A stretch of 64,000 nucleotides of DNA from Marinobacter sp. SS13-12 (GTDB taxonomy: Bacteria; Pseudomonadota; Gammaproteobacteria; Pseudomonadales; Oleiphilaceae): assembly GCF_030227115.1 (NCBI RefSeq), contig NZ_JASSUA010000001.1, forward strand, positions 1-64,000, in the 5' to 3' direction. Positions within the stretch are counted from its first letter, which is position 1. The number at the start of each line of letters is the position of its first letter. The position numbers and the translations under genes are program-made. This document shows positions 53,153 to 62,082 of the stretch, piece by piece. The notes under the pieces were generated by a model that was not told the DNA's origin, did no database searches, and saw nothing but the letters and a program-made list of their open reading frames with translations.

Positions 53153-54949
53153 CTCAATCACGTCCGTGTATTTCTCATAGATTTTGCTGCGGCGCACCTT
53201 CATGGTGGCCGTCACTTCATCATCGTCGTGGTCGAGTTCCTTGGTGAGCAGGTGGAAACGTTTGATCTGCGCCACCTGGGGCAACTGTTCGTTGGCCTTG
53301 TTCACTTCGGCCTCAATCAGTTCGTTCACCCGCTCGTGCTCGGTCAGGCTGCGAAAGGTGGTGTAGGCAATCCGCTCCTGTTCCGCCCATTTGGCCACCG
53401 TGTCGAAGTCGATCTGGATCAGGGCAGAGACATACTTCCTGGCCTCACCAATCACGATGCATTCCTTGATGTAAGGGCTGGCCTTGACGGTGTTTTCAAT
53501 CTCGGTGGGCGAGAGGTTCTTGCCCCCTGCGGTAATGATGATGTCTTTCAGGCGATCAACAATCTTGAGCTGGCCGCCCCGCCATTCACCCACATCCCCG
53601 GTGTGCAGCCATCCGTCTTTCAGGGTTGCGGCGGTTGTCTCGTCGTTCTTGTAATAGCCCTTGAACATACTGCCGCCGCGCATGATGATTTCGTTGTGTT
53701 CACCGAGCTTGACCTCTACGCCGGAGACGGCAACCCCCACGGTTCCGAGATGCACATCATCCACCTGCTGGGCCGTTGCCACGCCAGTGCTTTCCGTCTG
53801 GCCGTAGACTTCCACCAGGGGAACACCGATAGTCCGGAAGAACTCGAGAATCCCGGTGGAAATGGGCGCAGCGCCGGTCATCGCCAGGGTGCACCGGCGA
53901 AGGCCGATGAAATTCTGCAGTGCACGGAACACCAACCAGTAATTGAGGCTGAAGAGGCATTTTTCTTTCAGGCTCCACTGTGCCCGGGATTTGGTCGCCA
54001 TTGGTGCACAAGCCCGGATCGCTCGGTTAAATAACGCCTGCCGGACCCGTCCGGTTTCCTGGATCTTGATATAGATGGAGGAATGCAGCTTCTCCCAGAT
54101 CCTGGGCACCCCCAGAAAGAAGGTCGGTGCAATCTCCCGCAGATCTTCCTGGATCGTCCGCAGGCTCTCGCCAAAGCTGACCGTACTGCCCACATAAACC
54201 GGTGCAATGTTGGTAACCGCCTGCTCCGCCACATGGCATAGCGGGAGGTAGGACAGGCTGGAGCCATGCTCGTCTGCCTGTAGCAGCTCAATAAGGCCGG
54301 GCGCCGCAGCATGGAGGTTACCCCAGCTGATCATGGCGCCCTTCGGACGGCCAGTCGATCCGGAGGTATAGATCATCAGGGCGGTGTCATCCATCTGCTG
54401 GCTGTCCTGCAATTCATCCACCAGCCCCGGGTGCTCTTTCTCGAATTCCCGGCCTCTGGCCTCGATATCCTCGAACGCCGCTGGCGGTTCCGGATAATAA
54501 CGCAGCCCCTTCATATCAATGGCGATGTTGTGCTTCAGCTTTGGCAGCTCCGGCCAGGCTTCCAGCACCTTGTCGGTCTGCTCCTGGTCCTCGCACACCA
54601 CGAACTCTGCATCGCTGTGCTCAAGAACGTAGGCCACCTCATTCCAGGGGCTGGTCGGGTAAACGCCAACACAGATGCCACGGACCATGCCGATACCCAT
54701 CTGGGCAATGACCCACTCCACCCGGTTTTCCGAGATGATGGCCACATGTCCACCTTCCTTCAGCCCCAGGGCACGGAGCCCCAGCCCGAAATGCCGGGCG
54801 CGCTCGTAGTAATCCTGCCAGGAGTAAGCCTGCCAGATACCGAAGTCTTTCTGGCGCAGTGCCAATCTCTCGGGCCGCTCTTTGGCGTGGGCCCGCAACA
54901 TCTGCGTCAGGGTCAGTTCGGGTATGGATGGTGTTGTCATGAAAGCCAC
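53138..54949 (-). CDS. AMP-forming long-chain acyl-CoA synthetase
   Basis: Activates a carboxylic acid to its CoA thioester with ATP. 603 residues with the adenylate-forming motifs ALMIYTSGSTGRPKGAMISW (P-loop), YGQTESTGVATAQQ, GWLHTGDVGEWRGGQLKIVD and the Lys-bearing ITAGGKNLSPTEIENTVKAS. The long form and the internal segment IAPTFFLGVPRIWEKLHSSI match the eukaryote-like FadD15/long-chain group. It overlaps livF by 13 bases. The operon with a branched-chain-type importer suggests that an imported acid is activated at once. Confidence 0.94.
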   Translation of the reverse strand: MAFMTTPSIPELTLTQMLRAHAKERPERLALRQKDFGIWQAYSWQDYYERARHFGLGLRALGLKEGGHVAIISENRVEWVIAQMGIGMVRGICVGVYPTSPWNEVAYVLEHSDAEFVVCEDQEQTDKVLEAWPELPKLKHNIAIDMKGLRYYPEPPAAFEDIEARGREFEKEHPGLVDELQDSQQMDDTALMIYTSGSTGRPKGAMISWGNLHAAAPGLIELLQADEHGSSLSYLPLCHVAEQAVTNIAPVYVGSTVSFGESLRTIQEDLREIAPTFFLGVPRIWEKLHSSIYIKIQETGRVRQALFNRAIRACAPMATKSRAQWSLKEKCLFSLNYWLVFRALQNFIGLRRCTLAMTGAAPISTGILEFFRTIGVPLVEVYGQTESTGVATAQQVDDVHLGTVGVAVSGVEVKLGEHNEIIMRGGSMFKGYYKNDETTAATLKDGWLHTGDVGEWRGGQLKIVDRLKDIIITAGGKNLSPTEIENTVKASPYIKECIVIGEARKYVSALIQIDFDTVAKWAEQERIAYTTFRSLTEHERVNELIEAEVNKANEQLPQVAQIKRFHLLTKELDHDDDEVTATMKVRRSKIYEKYTDVIEALYA

Positions 54950-55746
54950 CGTTTACGGCGTTTGTAGTGCTTGATGTCACGGTAACTGCGGGCTTCGCCT
55001 TCCTTGCCACCCACCCCCAGATAGAACTCCCGCACATCCTCGTTGGCGGTCAGTTTGTCCGCCGGGCCATCGATCACGATTTTGCCGTTCTCCATGATGT
55101 AACCGTAAGAGGCTATCGCCAGTGAGACCGCAGCATTCTGTTCCACCAGCAGAATGGCCGTGCCCTGCTCGCGGTTGATTCGCGCCACGATGGTGAAGAT
55201 CTCCTCCACCAGCATCGGCGCCAGCCCCAGCGAAGGTTCATCCAGCATGATCAGCTTCGGCTGGGCAATCAGCGCCCGGCCAAGAGCCAGCATCTGCTGT
55301 TCCCCGCCCGACAGATACCCGGCCAGTTGCTTGCGGCGATCCCTCAGGCGCGGAAAGTAGTTGTAAACCAGTTCATAGCTGTCGCTCAGGGAGGGTTTGC
55401 TGCCACTGAGTGCGTAGGTGGCGGCAACCAGGTTCTCCTCGACGGTCAGGTCCTCGAACACACGGCGACCTTCCATCACATGGAACAACCCACTGCGCAC
55501 CAGCTTCTCGGGCGGCGTGCCCTTTACATCCTTGCCCCGGAAACGGACTTCTCCGGCGGTCACTTCGCCGTCTTCCAGGGTCAGCAGGCCGGAAACACTC
55601 TTCAGTGTGGTGGATTTGCCGGCGCCGTTGGAGCCGAGGAGCGCCACAATGGCACCCTCCGGCACCCGCAGTGACAGGCCCCGCAGGACCTGCACCGACT
55701 TGTTGTAGACCACCTCGATGTTATCGATTTCCAGTAAGGCTTCCAT
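54937..55746 (-). CDS. livF: branched-chain-type ABC transporter ATP-binding protein LivF
   Basis: 269 residues. Walker A LLGSNGAGKSTTLKSVSGLL, signature YLSGGEQQMLALGRALIAQP, Walker B IMLDEPSLGLAPMLVEEIF, and VEQNAAVSLAIASYGYIMEN. The C-terminal 35 residues (GGKEGEARSYRDIKHYKRRK) are longer than in typical LivF and overlap the ligase gene. Partner of LivG further upstream. Confidence 0.94.
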   Translation of the reverse strand: MEALLEIDNIEVVYNKSVQVLRGLSLRVPEGAIVALLGSNGAGKSTTLKSVSGLLTLEDGEVTAGEVRFRGKDVKGTPPEKLVRSGLFHVMEGRRVFEDLTVEENLVAATYALSGSKPSLSDSYELVYNYFPRLRDRRKQLAGYLSGGEQQMLALGRALIAQPKLIMLDEPSLGLAPMLVEEIFTIVARINREQGTAILLVEQNAAVSLAIASYGYIMENGKIVIDGPADKLTANEDVREFYLGVGGKEGEARSYRDIKHYKRRKRWLS

Positions 55747-55754
55747 ACAGCCCC

Positions 55755-56963
55755 TCAGTCGAGGTGAATCCAGTCCGATACCGGCTCGTAACGGCCTTTT
55801 TCGGCATTCACCCGCCAGATACGGCCGACCGGGAAGGACATGTCCCTGACCGTAACCGGAATACCGATGATGCCGCCGGTGTCCCAGTCCTTGATGGAAG
55901 CCAGTGCCTCGGCCATGTTGTCTCCGGTCAGCTCCTTGTCGGCGTCAAGGGTGCGCTTGATCACTTCGGTCCACACCATGGCGTTGAACCAGGCCTGCAT
56001 GTAGCCGGTCGGGCGGTAATCGGCCTCCGGGTCACTCTTTTCGGCCTGAGCCCTGAGTGCGTCCAGCATCGGCCCACTTTCTTCGCTGTCATAGTAGTTG
56101 TAGGGCATAACACCCATGTAGCCGTCCGCATCTGCGCCCATCTTGTCGATGATCAGCTTGTCAGAAGACCAGAAGGTACCCATGAACTGGGTGTCCAGCC
56201 CCATCTGGCGCATCTGCACCATGAACTCGTTGATCGGCGACAGCACATAGCCGTGGAACACCACGAAATCCGGGCGTACCCGGCGCAGCTTCAGGACTTC
56301 TGCGGAGACATCCACGCTGCCAGGCTTGGTGACAATGTCTTCAACCACTTCAATACCCAGCTCCGCGGCCCGGGCCTTGCCATTCTCGATGGGGTCCTTG
56401 CCGAACTCGGTATCGCTGTAGACAAAGGCAACCGTCGGCATGTCGCCGTCCTTACCCTGGTCTGCAATGTACTCCAGGATGATGCCGAACATCTGGCTGT
56501 AGTTGGGGCCCGGGATGAACTGGTAGGGGTACTGCTCGTTATCCGTCAGCGCGGTGGCAAACGACGCGCCACTCATCAGGGTATCCCCCTGGCTGTTCAG
56601 CTCCGAAGCAATGGCCTTCATAAAACCGGTGCTGTCACCGTAATAGGTGGCCGGAGATTCACTGCCGGAAATCTTCTTGAAAGCAGCCACCGAACGGTCT
56701 ACCTCGTACGCGGTATCTTCCATCACGTACTTCACGGGGTGGCCATTGATACCACCCTCGCTGTTGATCCAGTCGGTGTAATCCGTCAGGCCCGCATGGA
56801 TGTGAATGCCGGCAAAAGCAAATACGCCGGACAGTGGTATGGAGCCACCGAAGACGATGGGCTCCTTGTCCTGGGCCATGGCCGGGGTGGCCACGGTCAA
56901 TGCAGCGACCAGGCTACCAAGCCCGGCAAGCCGGCGACCTTTGTTGAGGATGTTTCTGAACAT
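55755..56963 (-). CDS. branched-chain-type ABC transporter substrate-binding protein
   Basis: Periplasmic receptor of 402 residues, Peripla_BP_6 fold. Signal peptide ending ATPAMAQD; then PIVFGGSIPLSGVFAFAGIH, GINGHPVKYVMEDTAYEVDR, PYQFIPGPNYSQMFGIILEY and VAFVYSDTEFGKDPIENGKA. Proteins of this subgroup often bind aromatic or fatty acids rather than amino acids. The neighbouring acyl-CoA ligase supports that. It sits between livM and livF. Confidence 0.93.
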   Translation of the reverse strand: MFRNILNKGRRLAGLGSLVAALTVATPAMAQDKEPIVFGGSIPLSGVFAFAGIHIHAGLTDYTDWINSEGGINGHPVKYVMEDTAYEVDRSVAAFKKISGSESPATYYGDSTGFMKAIASELNSQGDTLMSGASFATALTDNEQYPYQFIPGPNYSQMFGIILEYIADQGKDGDMPTVAFVYSDTEFGKDPIENGKARAAELGIEVVEDIVTKPGSVDVSAEVLKLRRVRPDFVVFHGYVLSPINEFMVQMRQMGLDTQFMGTFWSSDKLIIDKMGADADGYMGVMPYNYYDSEESGPMLDALRAQAEKSDPEADYRPTGYMQAWFNAMVWTEVIKRTLDADKELTGDNMAEALASIKDWDTGGIIGIPVTVRDMSFPVGRIWRVNAEKGRYEPVSDWIHLD

Positions 56964-57034
56964 ATTGATTCTCCTTGCTGCTTCTTGTTGTTGGTGTTGC
57001 GCGGTTTCCCGGTGAAAGGCTCATTGGGAAACCG

Positions 57035-58078
57035 TTAGTTTTTAAAGGGCCACAGGCGGAAAAAACGGCGGATGCGATGCCACATCTCCGCGAGGCCATG
57101 GGGTTCAAAAATCAGGAAGCCCACAATCAGGGCGCCGAAAATAATCTCCAGCATTGGCGACATGAACACGGGGGCGTTGGGGTAAAACGGCGTCAGGGCT
57201 GCAGTCAGCAGTTTCAGCGCTTCCGGCACCAGAGTCATAAAGGCCGCGCCGAGTATGCCTCCCAGCAGGTTGCCCATGCCGCCCACGATCACCGCCGCGA
57301 GATAGAAAATCGACATGGACAGCGGGAAGCTCTCCGGCGTCACCACCCGGTAAAAATAGGCGAACAGACCACCGGCCACCCCGGCATAGAACGAACTGAG
57401 CGCGAAGGACATCAGCTTGTATCGAAGCAGGTCAATACCCAGAATTTCGGCAGAAATATCCCGGTCGCGGATGGCAATGAAGGCCCGGCCAATCCGGGTC
57501 CGGAACACATTGGCGGCGGCAAGTACCATCAGCACCGCCAGCGGCACGATGATGAAATACATCATGAAGTCGCTCTGGAAAGACCACCCGAACAGGTGTG
57601 CCGGTTCCAGGCTCAGGCCGCCCATACCGCCGGTGACTGATTCCCACTCGGCAAAGATGAAATGCAGGAAAACGCTGGCCGCCAGCGTGGCAATGGCCAG
57701 GTACAACCCCTTGACCCGCAGCGAGGGCAGGCCCACCAGAATACCGACGGCGGCAGCCATGAGCCCGGCCAGGACCAGGGTTACCGGGAATGGCAGGCCG
57801 GTATTAACAGAGAGCCAGGCCACGGTATAAGCGCCAACCCCCATGAACCCCGCCTGCCCCAGGGAAATCAGGCCGGTAAAGCCGGTCAGGATATTCAATC
57901 CGGTGGTGCTGATCACGGCTATGCCAACCAGGCATCCCAGGTACAGCAGATAGGAATCCGCCATGAACGGAAACACCAGCAGAACCAGCAGGAAAAACCC
58001 GAACCAGAGTTTTTGGGTTGAAGTGGTCCAGATCGCCTCATCGGCCTCGTAACTCTGTTTTGCGTCACCGATGCGCAT
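57035..58078 (-). CDS. livM: branched-chain-type ABC transporter permease LivM
   Basis: Membrane subunit, 347 residues. Family blocks: NILTGFTGLISLGQAGFMGV, LPFPVTLVLAGLMAAAVGIL, GLYLAIATLAASVFLHFIFA, RDRDISAEILGIDLLRYKLM and AAVIVGGMGNLLGGILGAAF. It is one base downstream of livH and 71 bases upstream of the receptor gene. Confidence 0.95.
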   Translation of the reverse strand: MRIGDAKQSYEADEAIWTTSTQKLWFGFFLLVLLVFPFMADSYLLYLGCLVGIAVISTTGLNILTGFTGLISLGQAGFMGVGAYTVAWLSVNTGLPFPVTLVLAGLMAAAVGILVGLPSLRVKGLYLAIATLAASVFLHFIFAEWESVTGGMGGLSLEPAHLFGWSFQSDFMMYFIIVPLAVLMVLAAANVFRTRIGRAFIAIRDRDISAEILGIDLLRYKLMSFALSSFYAGVAGGLFAYFYRVVTPESFPLSMSIFYLAAVIVGGMGNLLGGILGAAFMTLVPEALKLLTAALTPFYPNAPVFMSPMLEIIFGALIVGFLIFEPHGLAEMWHRIRRFFRLWPFKN

Positions 58079-58079
58079 C

Positions 58080-58958
58080 TTACACTCGCTCTATTTCGTG
58101 GGTGCCAAAAAGGCCGTAGGGCCGGATCACCAGAATCACTGCCAGCACCAGGAAGGTCGCCGGCATCCGGTATTCGCCACCCAGATAGGCACCGGCCACG
58201 GTCTCCAGCCAGCCAATGAATACACCGGCGATCAGTGCTCCGAGGATGCTGTCCAGACCACCGACAATCACCACCACCAGCACACTCAGGCCAATGATCC
58301 CGAACTGCGGGCTGAGGCCACCGGTGGCGGCCACCAGCACACCGGCCAGTGAAGCGGCCAGGGAACCAAACACCCAGGCCATGTTGAATACCCTGCGCAC
58401 GTTAATGCCCATGGAATAGGCCGCCGCCTGGTCAGAGGCCGTCGCCCTCAGCGCGACCCCACCCCGGGAGAACCGGAAATAGAGCAGGTAGATAATCAAC
58501 AGGGCAGCCCCGATCAGGAAGCCATAGGCGATCTTCGGAGCCAGATAGAGGGGGCCAATGAAAACCGGCTCCCGGGGCAGGAAGCTCGGCAGCAATTGCG
58601 GGTCGGCGGTCCAGATAAATTCCACCAGGCCCACCAGGATACTGGCTATACCGATGGTCACCATCACGACCGAAATGGGCGATTCACCCAGCATCGGCCG
58701 GATCATGGTTTTCTCGATCACCCCGCCCAGAAGGCTGCCGCCGATCACCGCCAGCGGCAGCGCGATCCACGCGGAGAGCTCCATACCACCCGCAAAGGCC
58801 AGGAACAGGTAGGCGGCAAACATCATGATTTCGCCGATGGCAAAATTGATCACCCGTGTGGCCTTGTAGATGATCACAAACCCCAGGGCGATCAGCGAAT
58901 ACAAGCCGCCCATAGCCAGGCCCGCCAGGCTGATTTCACCAAAGAAAATCCAATCCAT
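58080..58958 (-). CDS. livH: branched-chain-type ABC transporter permease LivH
   Basis: Membrane subunit, 292 residues. MGGLYSLIALGFVIIYKATR, VINFAIGEIMMFAAYLFLAF and VVIVGGLDSILGALIAGVFI are typical. Start codon overlaps the livG stop by one base. Forms the channel with LivM. Confidence 0.95.
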   Translation of the reverse strand: MDWIFFGEISLAGLAMGGLYSLIALGFVIIYKATRVINFAIGEIMMFAAYLFLAFAGGMELSAWIALPLAVIGGSLLGGVIEKTMIRPMLGESPISVVMVTIGIASILVGLVEFIWTADPQLLPSFLPREPVFIGPLYLAPKIAYGFLIGAALLIIYLLYFRFSRGGVALRATASDQAAAYSMGINVRRVFNMAWVFGSLAASLAGVLVAATGGLSPQFGIIGLSVLVVVIVGGLDSILGALIAGVFIGWLETVAGAYLGGEYRMPATFLVLAVILVIRPYGLFGTHEIERV

Positions 58959-59773
58959 CAGGCGGCCTCCCCTTCCGGATTGAGCTTCTTGCGCAGGCTG
59001 TCGATGTCACTGTTGCCCAGGTAGGCCTTGATCACCTCGGGGTTCTTCTGAACGTCCGCCGGCAGGCCCTCGGTAATAACCTGACCAAAATTGAGCACCG
59101 CAATGTGGTCGGAAATATCCATCACCATGCCCATGTCGTGCTCCACCATCAGCACGGTAATGCCCCACTCCTCCCGGATATCCAGGATAAATCGGGCCAT
59201 GTCCTCCTTTTCCTCCCGGTTCATACCGGCAACCGGTTCATCCAGCATCAGCACTTTCGGTTGCATGGCCAGTGCCCGGGCCAGCTCCACCCGTTTCTGC
59301 AATCCGTAGGAGAGGCTCGCTACCGGCTGGCGACGGATATGGTCGATTTCCAGGAAGTCGATGATCCGTTGTTCCACATCCTTGCGGACCGCCATCTCTT
59401 CCCGGCGCGCCGGACCGAAATAGGCCAGTGCGCTCAGCAGGCCGCTTTTCATGTGAACGTGGGCGCCAAGCTTGATGTTGTCGAGAACGGTCATGCCCCG
59501 GAACAGGGCAATGTTCTGGAAGGTTCGGGCCAGGCCCAGTGCGGCCCGGCGCGGCGGCTTGATACCGCTTGAAAGCACCTGCCCCTCGTAGCTGATCGTG
59601 CCCTGCTGGGGTTTGTAGAAACCGGAAATGCAGTTGAAAAGCGACGTCTTGCCGGCGCCGTTCGGGCCGATGATGGTGGTGATGGTGCTTTCAGGCACGC
59701 GGAAACTGACGTCCTGCAAGGCCTTCACACCACCAAACGACAGGGACAGGTTGCTGATATCGAGGATGCTCAC
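58958..59773 (-). CDS. livG: branched-chain-type ABC transporter ATP-binding protein LivG
   Basis: 271 residues. LSFGGVKALQDVSFRVPEST, Walker A IIGPNGAGKTSLFNCISGFY, LARTFQNIALFRGMTVLDNI, Walker B LMLDEPVAGMNREEKEDMA and LMVEHDMGMVMDISDHIAVL. I choose GTG at 59771–59773 since CCAGGAGGTGAA precedes it closely; the frame continues to 59812 without another ribosome site. First gene of the leftward liv–ligase operon. Confidence 0.94.
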   Translation of the reverse strand: MSILDISNLSLSFGGVKALQDVSFRVPESTITTIIGPNGAGKTSLFNCISGFYKPQQGTISYEGQVLSSGIKPPRRAALGLARTFQNIALFRGMTVLDNIKLGAHVHMKSGLLSALAYFGPARREEMAVRKDVEQRIIDFLEIDHIRRQPVASLSYGLQKRVELARALAMQPKVLMLDEPVAGMNREEKEDMARFILDIREEWGITVLMVEHDMGMVMDISDHIAVLNFGQVITEGLPADVQKNPEVIKAYLGNSDIDSLRKKLNPEGEAA

Positions 59774-60022
59774 TTCACCTCCTGGCACCCCTGGCGACGG
59801 GAACACCGGCATGTGAACACGCCTTGCAGCTACCCCATTTACGCCTAAAGATGATTGTAATTCTTGTTTTTTCTTGTGATCAGGGCACGCCCCGACCCAG
59901 ACTTAAAGTAGTCCATGCAGGCAACATTAGGCAAACCCTTCTACTCTGTTACCTGACGACTGATAACGACGATACGCAGGGAACTGACCTTCAGATGCAC
60001 CATAGCGTGAGAAAAATCAGAT

Positions 60023-60817
60023 ATGGCAGAACAACTGGTAACCACCGATTTTGACCCTGAGACCGGTATAGCAACACTGACCTTCAACCGACCGGAGGCC
60101 CTGAACGCGATCAATGTGCCCCTGGCGGAGGCCTTTCTGGCCGCTGTCCAGGGGCTGACATCCTTATCGGGCCTGCGATGCGTGGTTCTGACAGGGGCGG
60201 GGCGGGCCTTTATGGCAGGCGGTGACGTATCCAGTATGGCAGGCTCTCCAGAGCAGGCGGGTAATGCAATCAGCGCCATTCTGGATGCGGTCAACCCAGC
60301 CATCCTGCTGTTGCGCAGCATGGATGCGCCGGTGATTGCCGCGGTCAGGGGCGTCGCCGCTGGCGCGGGGCTCAGTCTGGCGCTGATGTCAGACCTGGTG
60401 ATCGCCCGGGAGGATGCAAAATTCCTGGTGGCCTACAACGGCATCGGCGCTGTACCTGACTGTGGCGGCAGCTGGTTCCTGGCCCACAAGATAGGCTCGG
60501 GTCGGGCAGCGGAATTGATGTTACTGGGGAAAACCCTCAGTGCTGCGCAAGCCAAAGACTGGGGCCTGATCACCGAGTTTGCCCCGGAACCCAACTATGA
60601 AAATCTGTTGACGGACATCACCGGCAAAGTTGCCAGCGGACCCACGCGTGCCTTTGGCGCGTTCCGCCAGCTTAGCGACCGGGCCAATGGCAATCAGCTG
60701 GCCGCCCACCTGGAAGCAGAGCGAGCGGCCTTTCTTGAAATGACCCGGACCGAGGATTTTGCAGAGGGTGTGTCAGCGTTTCTGGCCAAGCGGCCTGCGC
60801 AATTCCAGGGGCGGTAA
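60023..60817 (+). CDS. enoyl-CoA hydratase/isomerase family protein
   Basis: Crotonase-fold enzyme of 264 residues acting on acyl-CoA esters. ATLTFNRPEALNAINVPLAE, VVLTGAGRAFMAGGDVSSM (oxyanion hole), AAVRGVAAGAGLSLALMSDL and FLVAYNGIGAVPDCGGSWFL with the Asp near the position of the second catalytic acid. The usual Glu pair of hydratases is replaced in part, so isomerase or other crotonase activity is possible. Divergent from livG over a 249-base gap; convergent with the CoA-transferase gene. Confidence 0.92.
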   Translation: MAEQLVTTDFDPETGIATLTFNRPEALNAINVPLAEAFLAAVQGLTSLSGLRCVVLTGAGRAFMAGGDVSSMAGSPEQAGNAISAILDAVNPAILLLRSMDAPVIAAVRGVAAGAGLSLALMSDLVIAREDAKFLVAYNGIGAVPDCGGSWFLAHKIGSGRAAELMLLGKTLSAAQAKDWGLITEFAPEPNYENLLTDITGKVASGPTRAFGAFRQLSDRANGNQLAAHLEAERAAFLEMTRTEDFAEGVSAFLAKRPAQFQGR

Positions 60818-60833
60818 AGGTGTATGGCGTGGG

Positions 60834-62057
60834 TCAGGAGACGACTCCCCTTTCCCTTAGTACCTTGATCTCCCCGGGAGAAAGGCCCGCAACCTGATGC
60901 AGGACATGATCCGACTGCTCCCCCAACAGCGGCGGTGCCGTGCGGTAGGTTACGGGTGTCAGTTTCAGCTTGATTGGATTGCCGACCGTTGGCACCTCGC
61001 CCAGATCCGGATGGGAGACCGTCTGTTTCATGCCCCGCGCGAGAACCTGGGGATCGTCAAATACCTGATCCAGGGTATTCACTGGCCCGCAGGGCACGCC
61101 TTTCCGCTCGAGGATTTCGACCCACTCCCGGGTAGAGCGCATCACCGTGGCCTGTCTCAGTTTCGGAATCAGCGCCCGGCGGTTGGCCACCCGGGCGCGA
61201 TTTGTCGCAAAGCGCTCATCGCTTACCCACTCCGGATGCCCGAGCACGTCAGCCAGCCGGGAAAACTGCTGATCATTGCCGATTGTCAGCACCATATTGC
61301 CGTCCGCAGTGGGAAAATCCTGATAAGGCACGATATTGGGATGGGCATTCCCCATCCTTGTCGGGGCCTTACCCGTGGTCAGGTAATTCATCGCCTGGTT
61401 GGCCAGACAGGCCACCTGGGCATCCAGTAGGGCGGTCTCCACATACTGGCCCTCCCCGGTCCGGTCCCGGTGGCTGAGAGCGGCAAGTACACCGATGGTG
61501 GCGTAGAGCCCGGTCACGATGTCCGTCAGTGCCACACCGACCTTCATTGGCCCTTCCCCGGGCTCGCCATCTGGTTGCCCCGTAACGCTCATCAGCCCGC
61601 CCATGGCCTGGATCAGAAAATCATAACCGGGCCGGTTCGCATAGGGGCCATCCTGGCCGAATCCGGTAATCGAGCAATAGATGAGTTTCGGGTTAACTCG
61701 CTTCAGACTGTCGTAATCCAGACCATAGCGCTTGAGGCCGCCCACCTTGAAGTTTTCCAGTACCACATCCGATTCAGCCACCAGCTTGCGGACCAGTTCC
61801 TGTCCCTCGGGATGGGCGATATCGATCGCCAGGGACTGCTTGTTCCGGTTGGCAGCCAGGAAGTAGGCGGAGAGCTCAGAGCTGCCATCGGCCCCCTGCA
61901 GATAAGGCGGTCCCCAGGAGCGGGTGTCATCGCCGGTTTCCGGACGTTCGATCTTGATAACCTCCGCACCCAGATCTCCGAGGACCTGACCGGCCCAGGG
62001 GCCGGCCAAAACCCGGGAAAGATCGAGGACGCGCAGGTGAGACAGCGGGCCTGCCAT
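60834..62057 (-). CDS. CaiB/BaiF-type (family III) CoA-transferase
   Basis: Exchanges CoA between acids. 407 residues with LRVLDLSRVLAGPWAGQVLG, AEVIKIERPETGDDTRSWGP, FLAANRNKQSLAIDIAHPEG and the catalytic Asp region VGVALTDIVTGLYATIGVLA, then ALLDAQVACLANQAMNYLTT. Subgroup features resemble succinyl-CoA:glutarate CoA-transferase and relatives. It follows the semialdehyde dehydrogenase by 25 bases in the same direction, which suggests a dicarboxylate route (semialdehyde to acid to CoA ester). Confidence 0.93.
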   Translation of the reverse strand: MAGPLSHLRVLDLSRVLAGPWAGQVLGDLGAEVIKIERPETGDDTRSWGPPYLQGADGSSELSAYFLAANRNKQSLAIDIAHPEGQELVRKLVAESDVVLENFKVGGLKRYGLDYDSLKRVNPKLIYCSITGFGQDGPYANRPGYDFLIQAMGGLMSVTGQPDGEPGEGPMKVGVALTDIVTGLYATIGVLAALSHRDRTGEGQYVETALLDAQVACLANQAMNYLTTGKAPTRMGNAHPNIVPYQDFPTADGNMVLTIGNDQQFSRLADVLGHPEWVSDERFATNRARVANRRALIPKLRQATVMRSTREWVEILERKGVPCGPVNTLDQVFDDPQVLARGMKQTVSHPDLGEVPTVGNPIKLKLTPVTYRTAPPLLGEQSDHVLHQVAGLSPGEIKVLRERGVVS

Positions 62058-62082
62058 TTGACTCTCCTAGCAACCGGGGGGC

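Noticed and set aside
53129-54034. A 301-codon frame opposite the acyl-CoA ligase
   Set aside because: It lies entirely over a well-supported ligase gene and shows no motif of its own.
55410-57038. A 542-codon rightward open frame
   Set aside because: It is antisense to livF and the receptor gene, both with full family motifs. Its sequence is rich in His, Arg and Pro, with no domain. Such frames arise from codon bias on the other strand.
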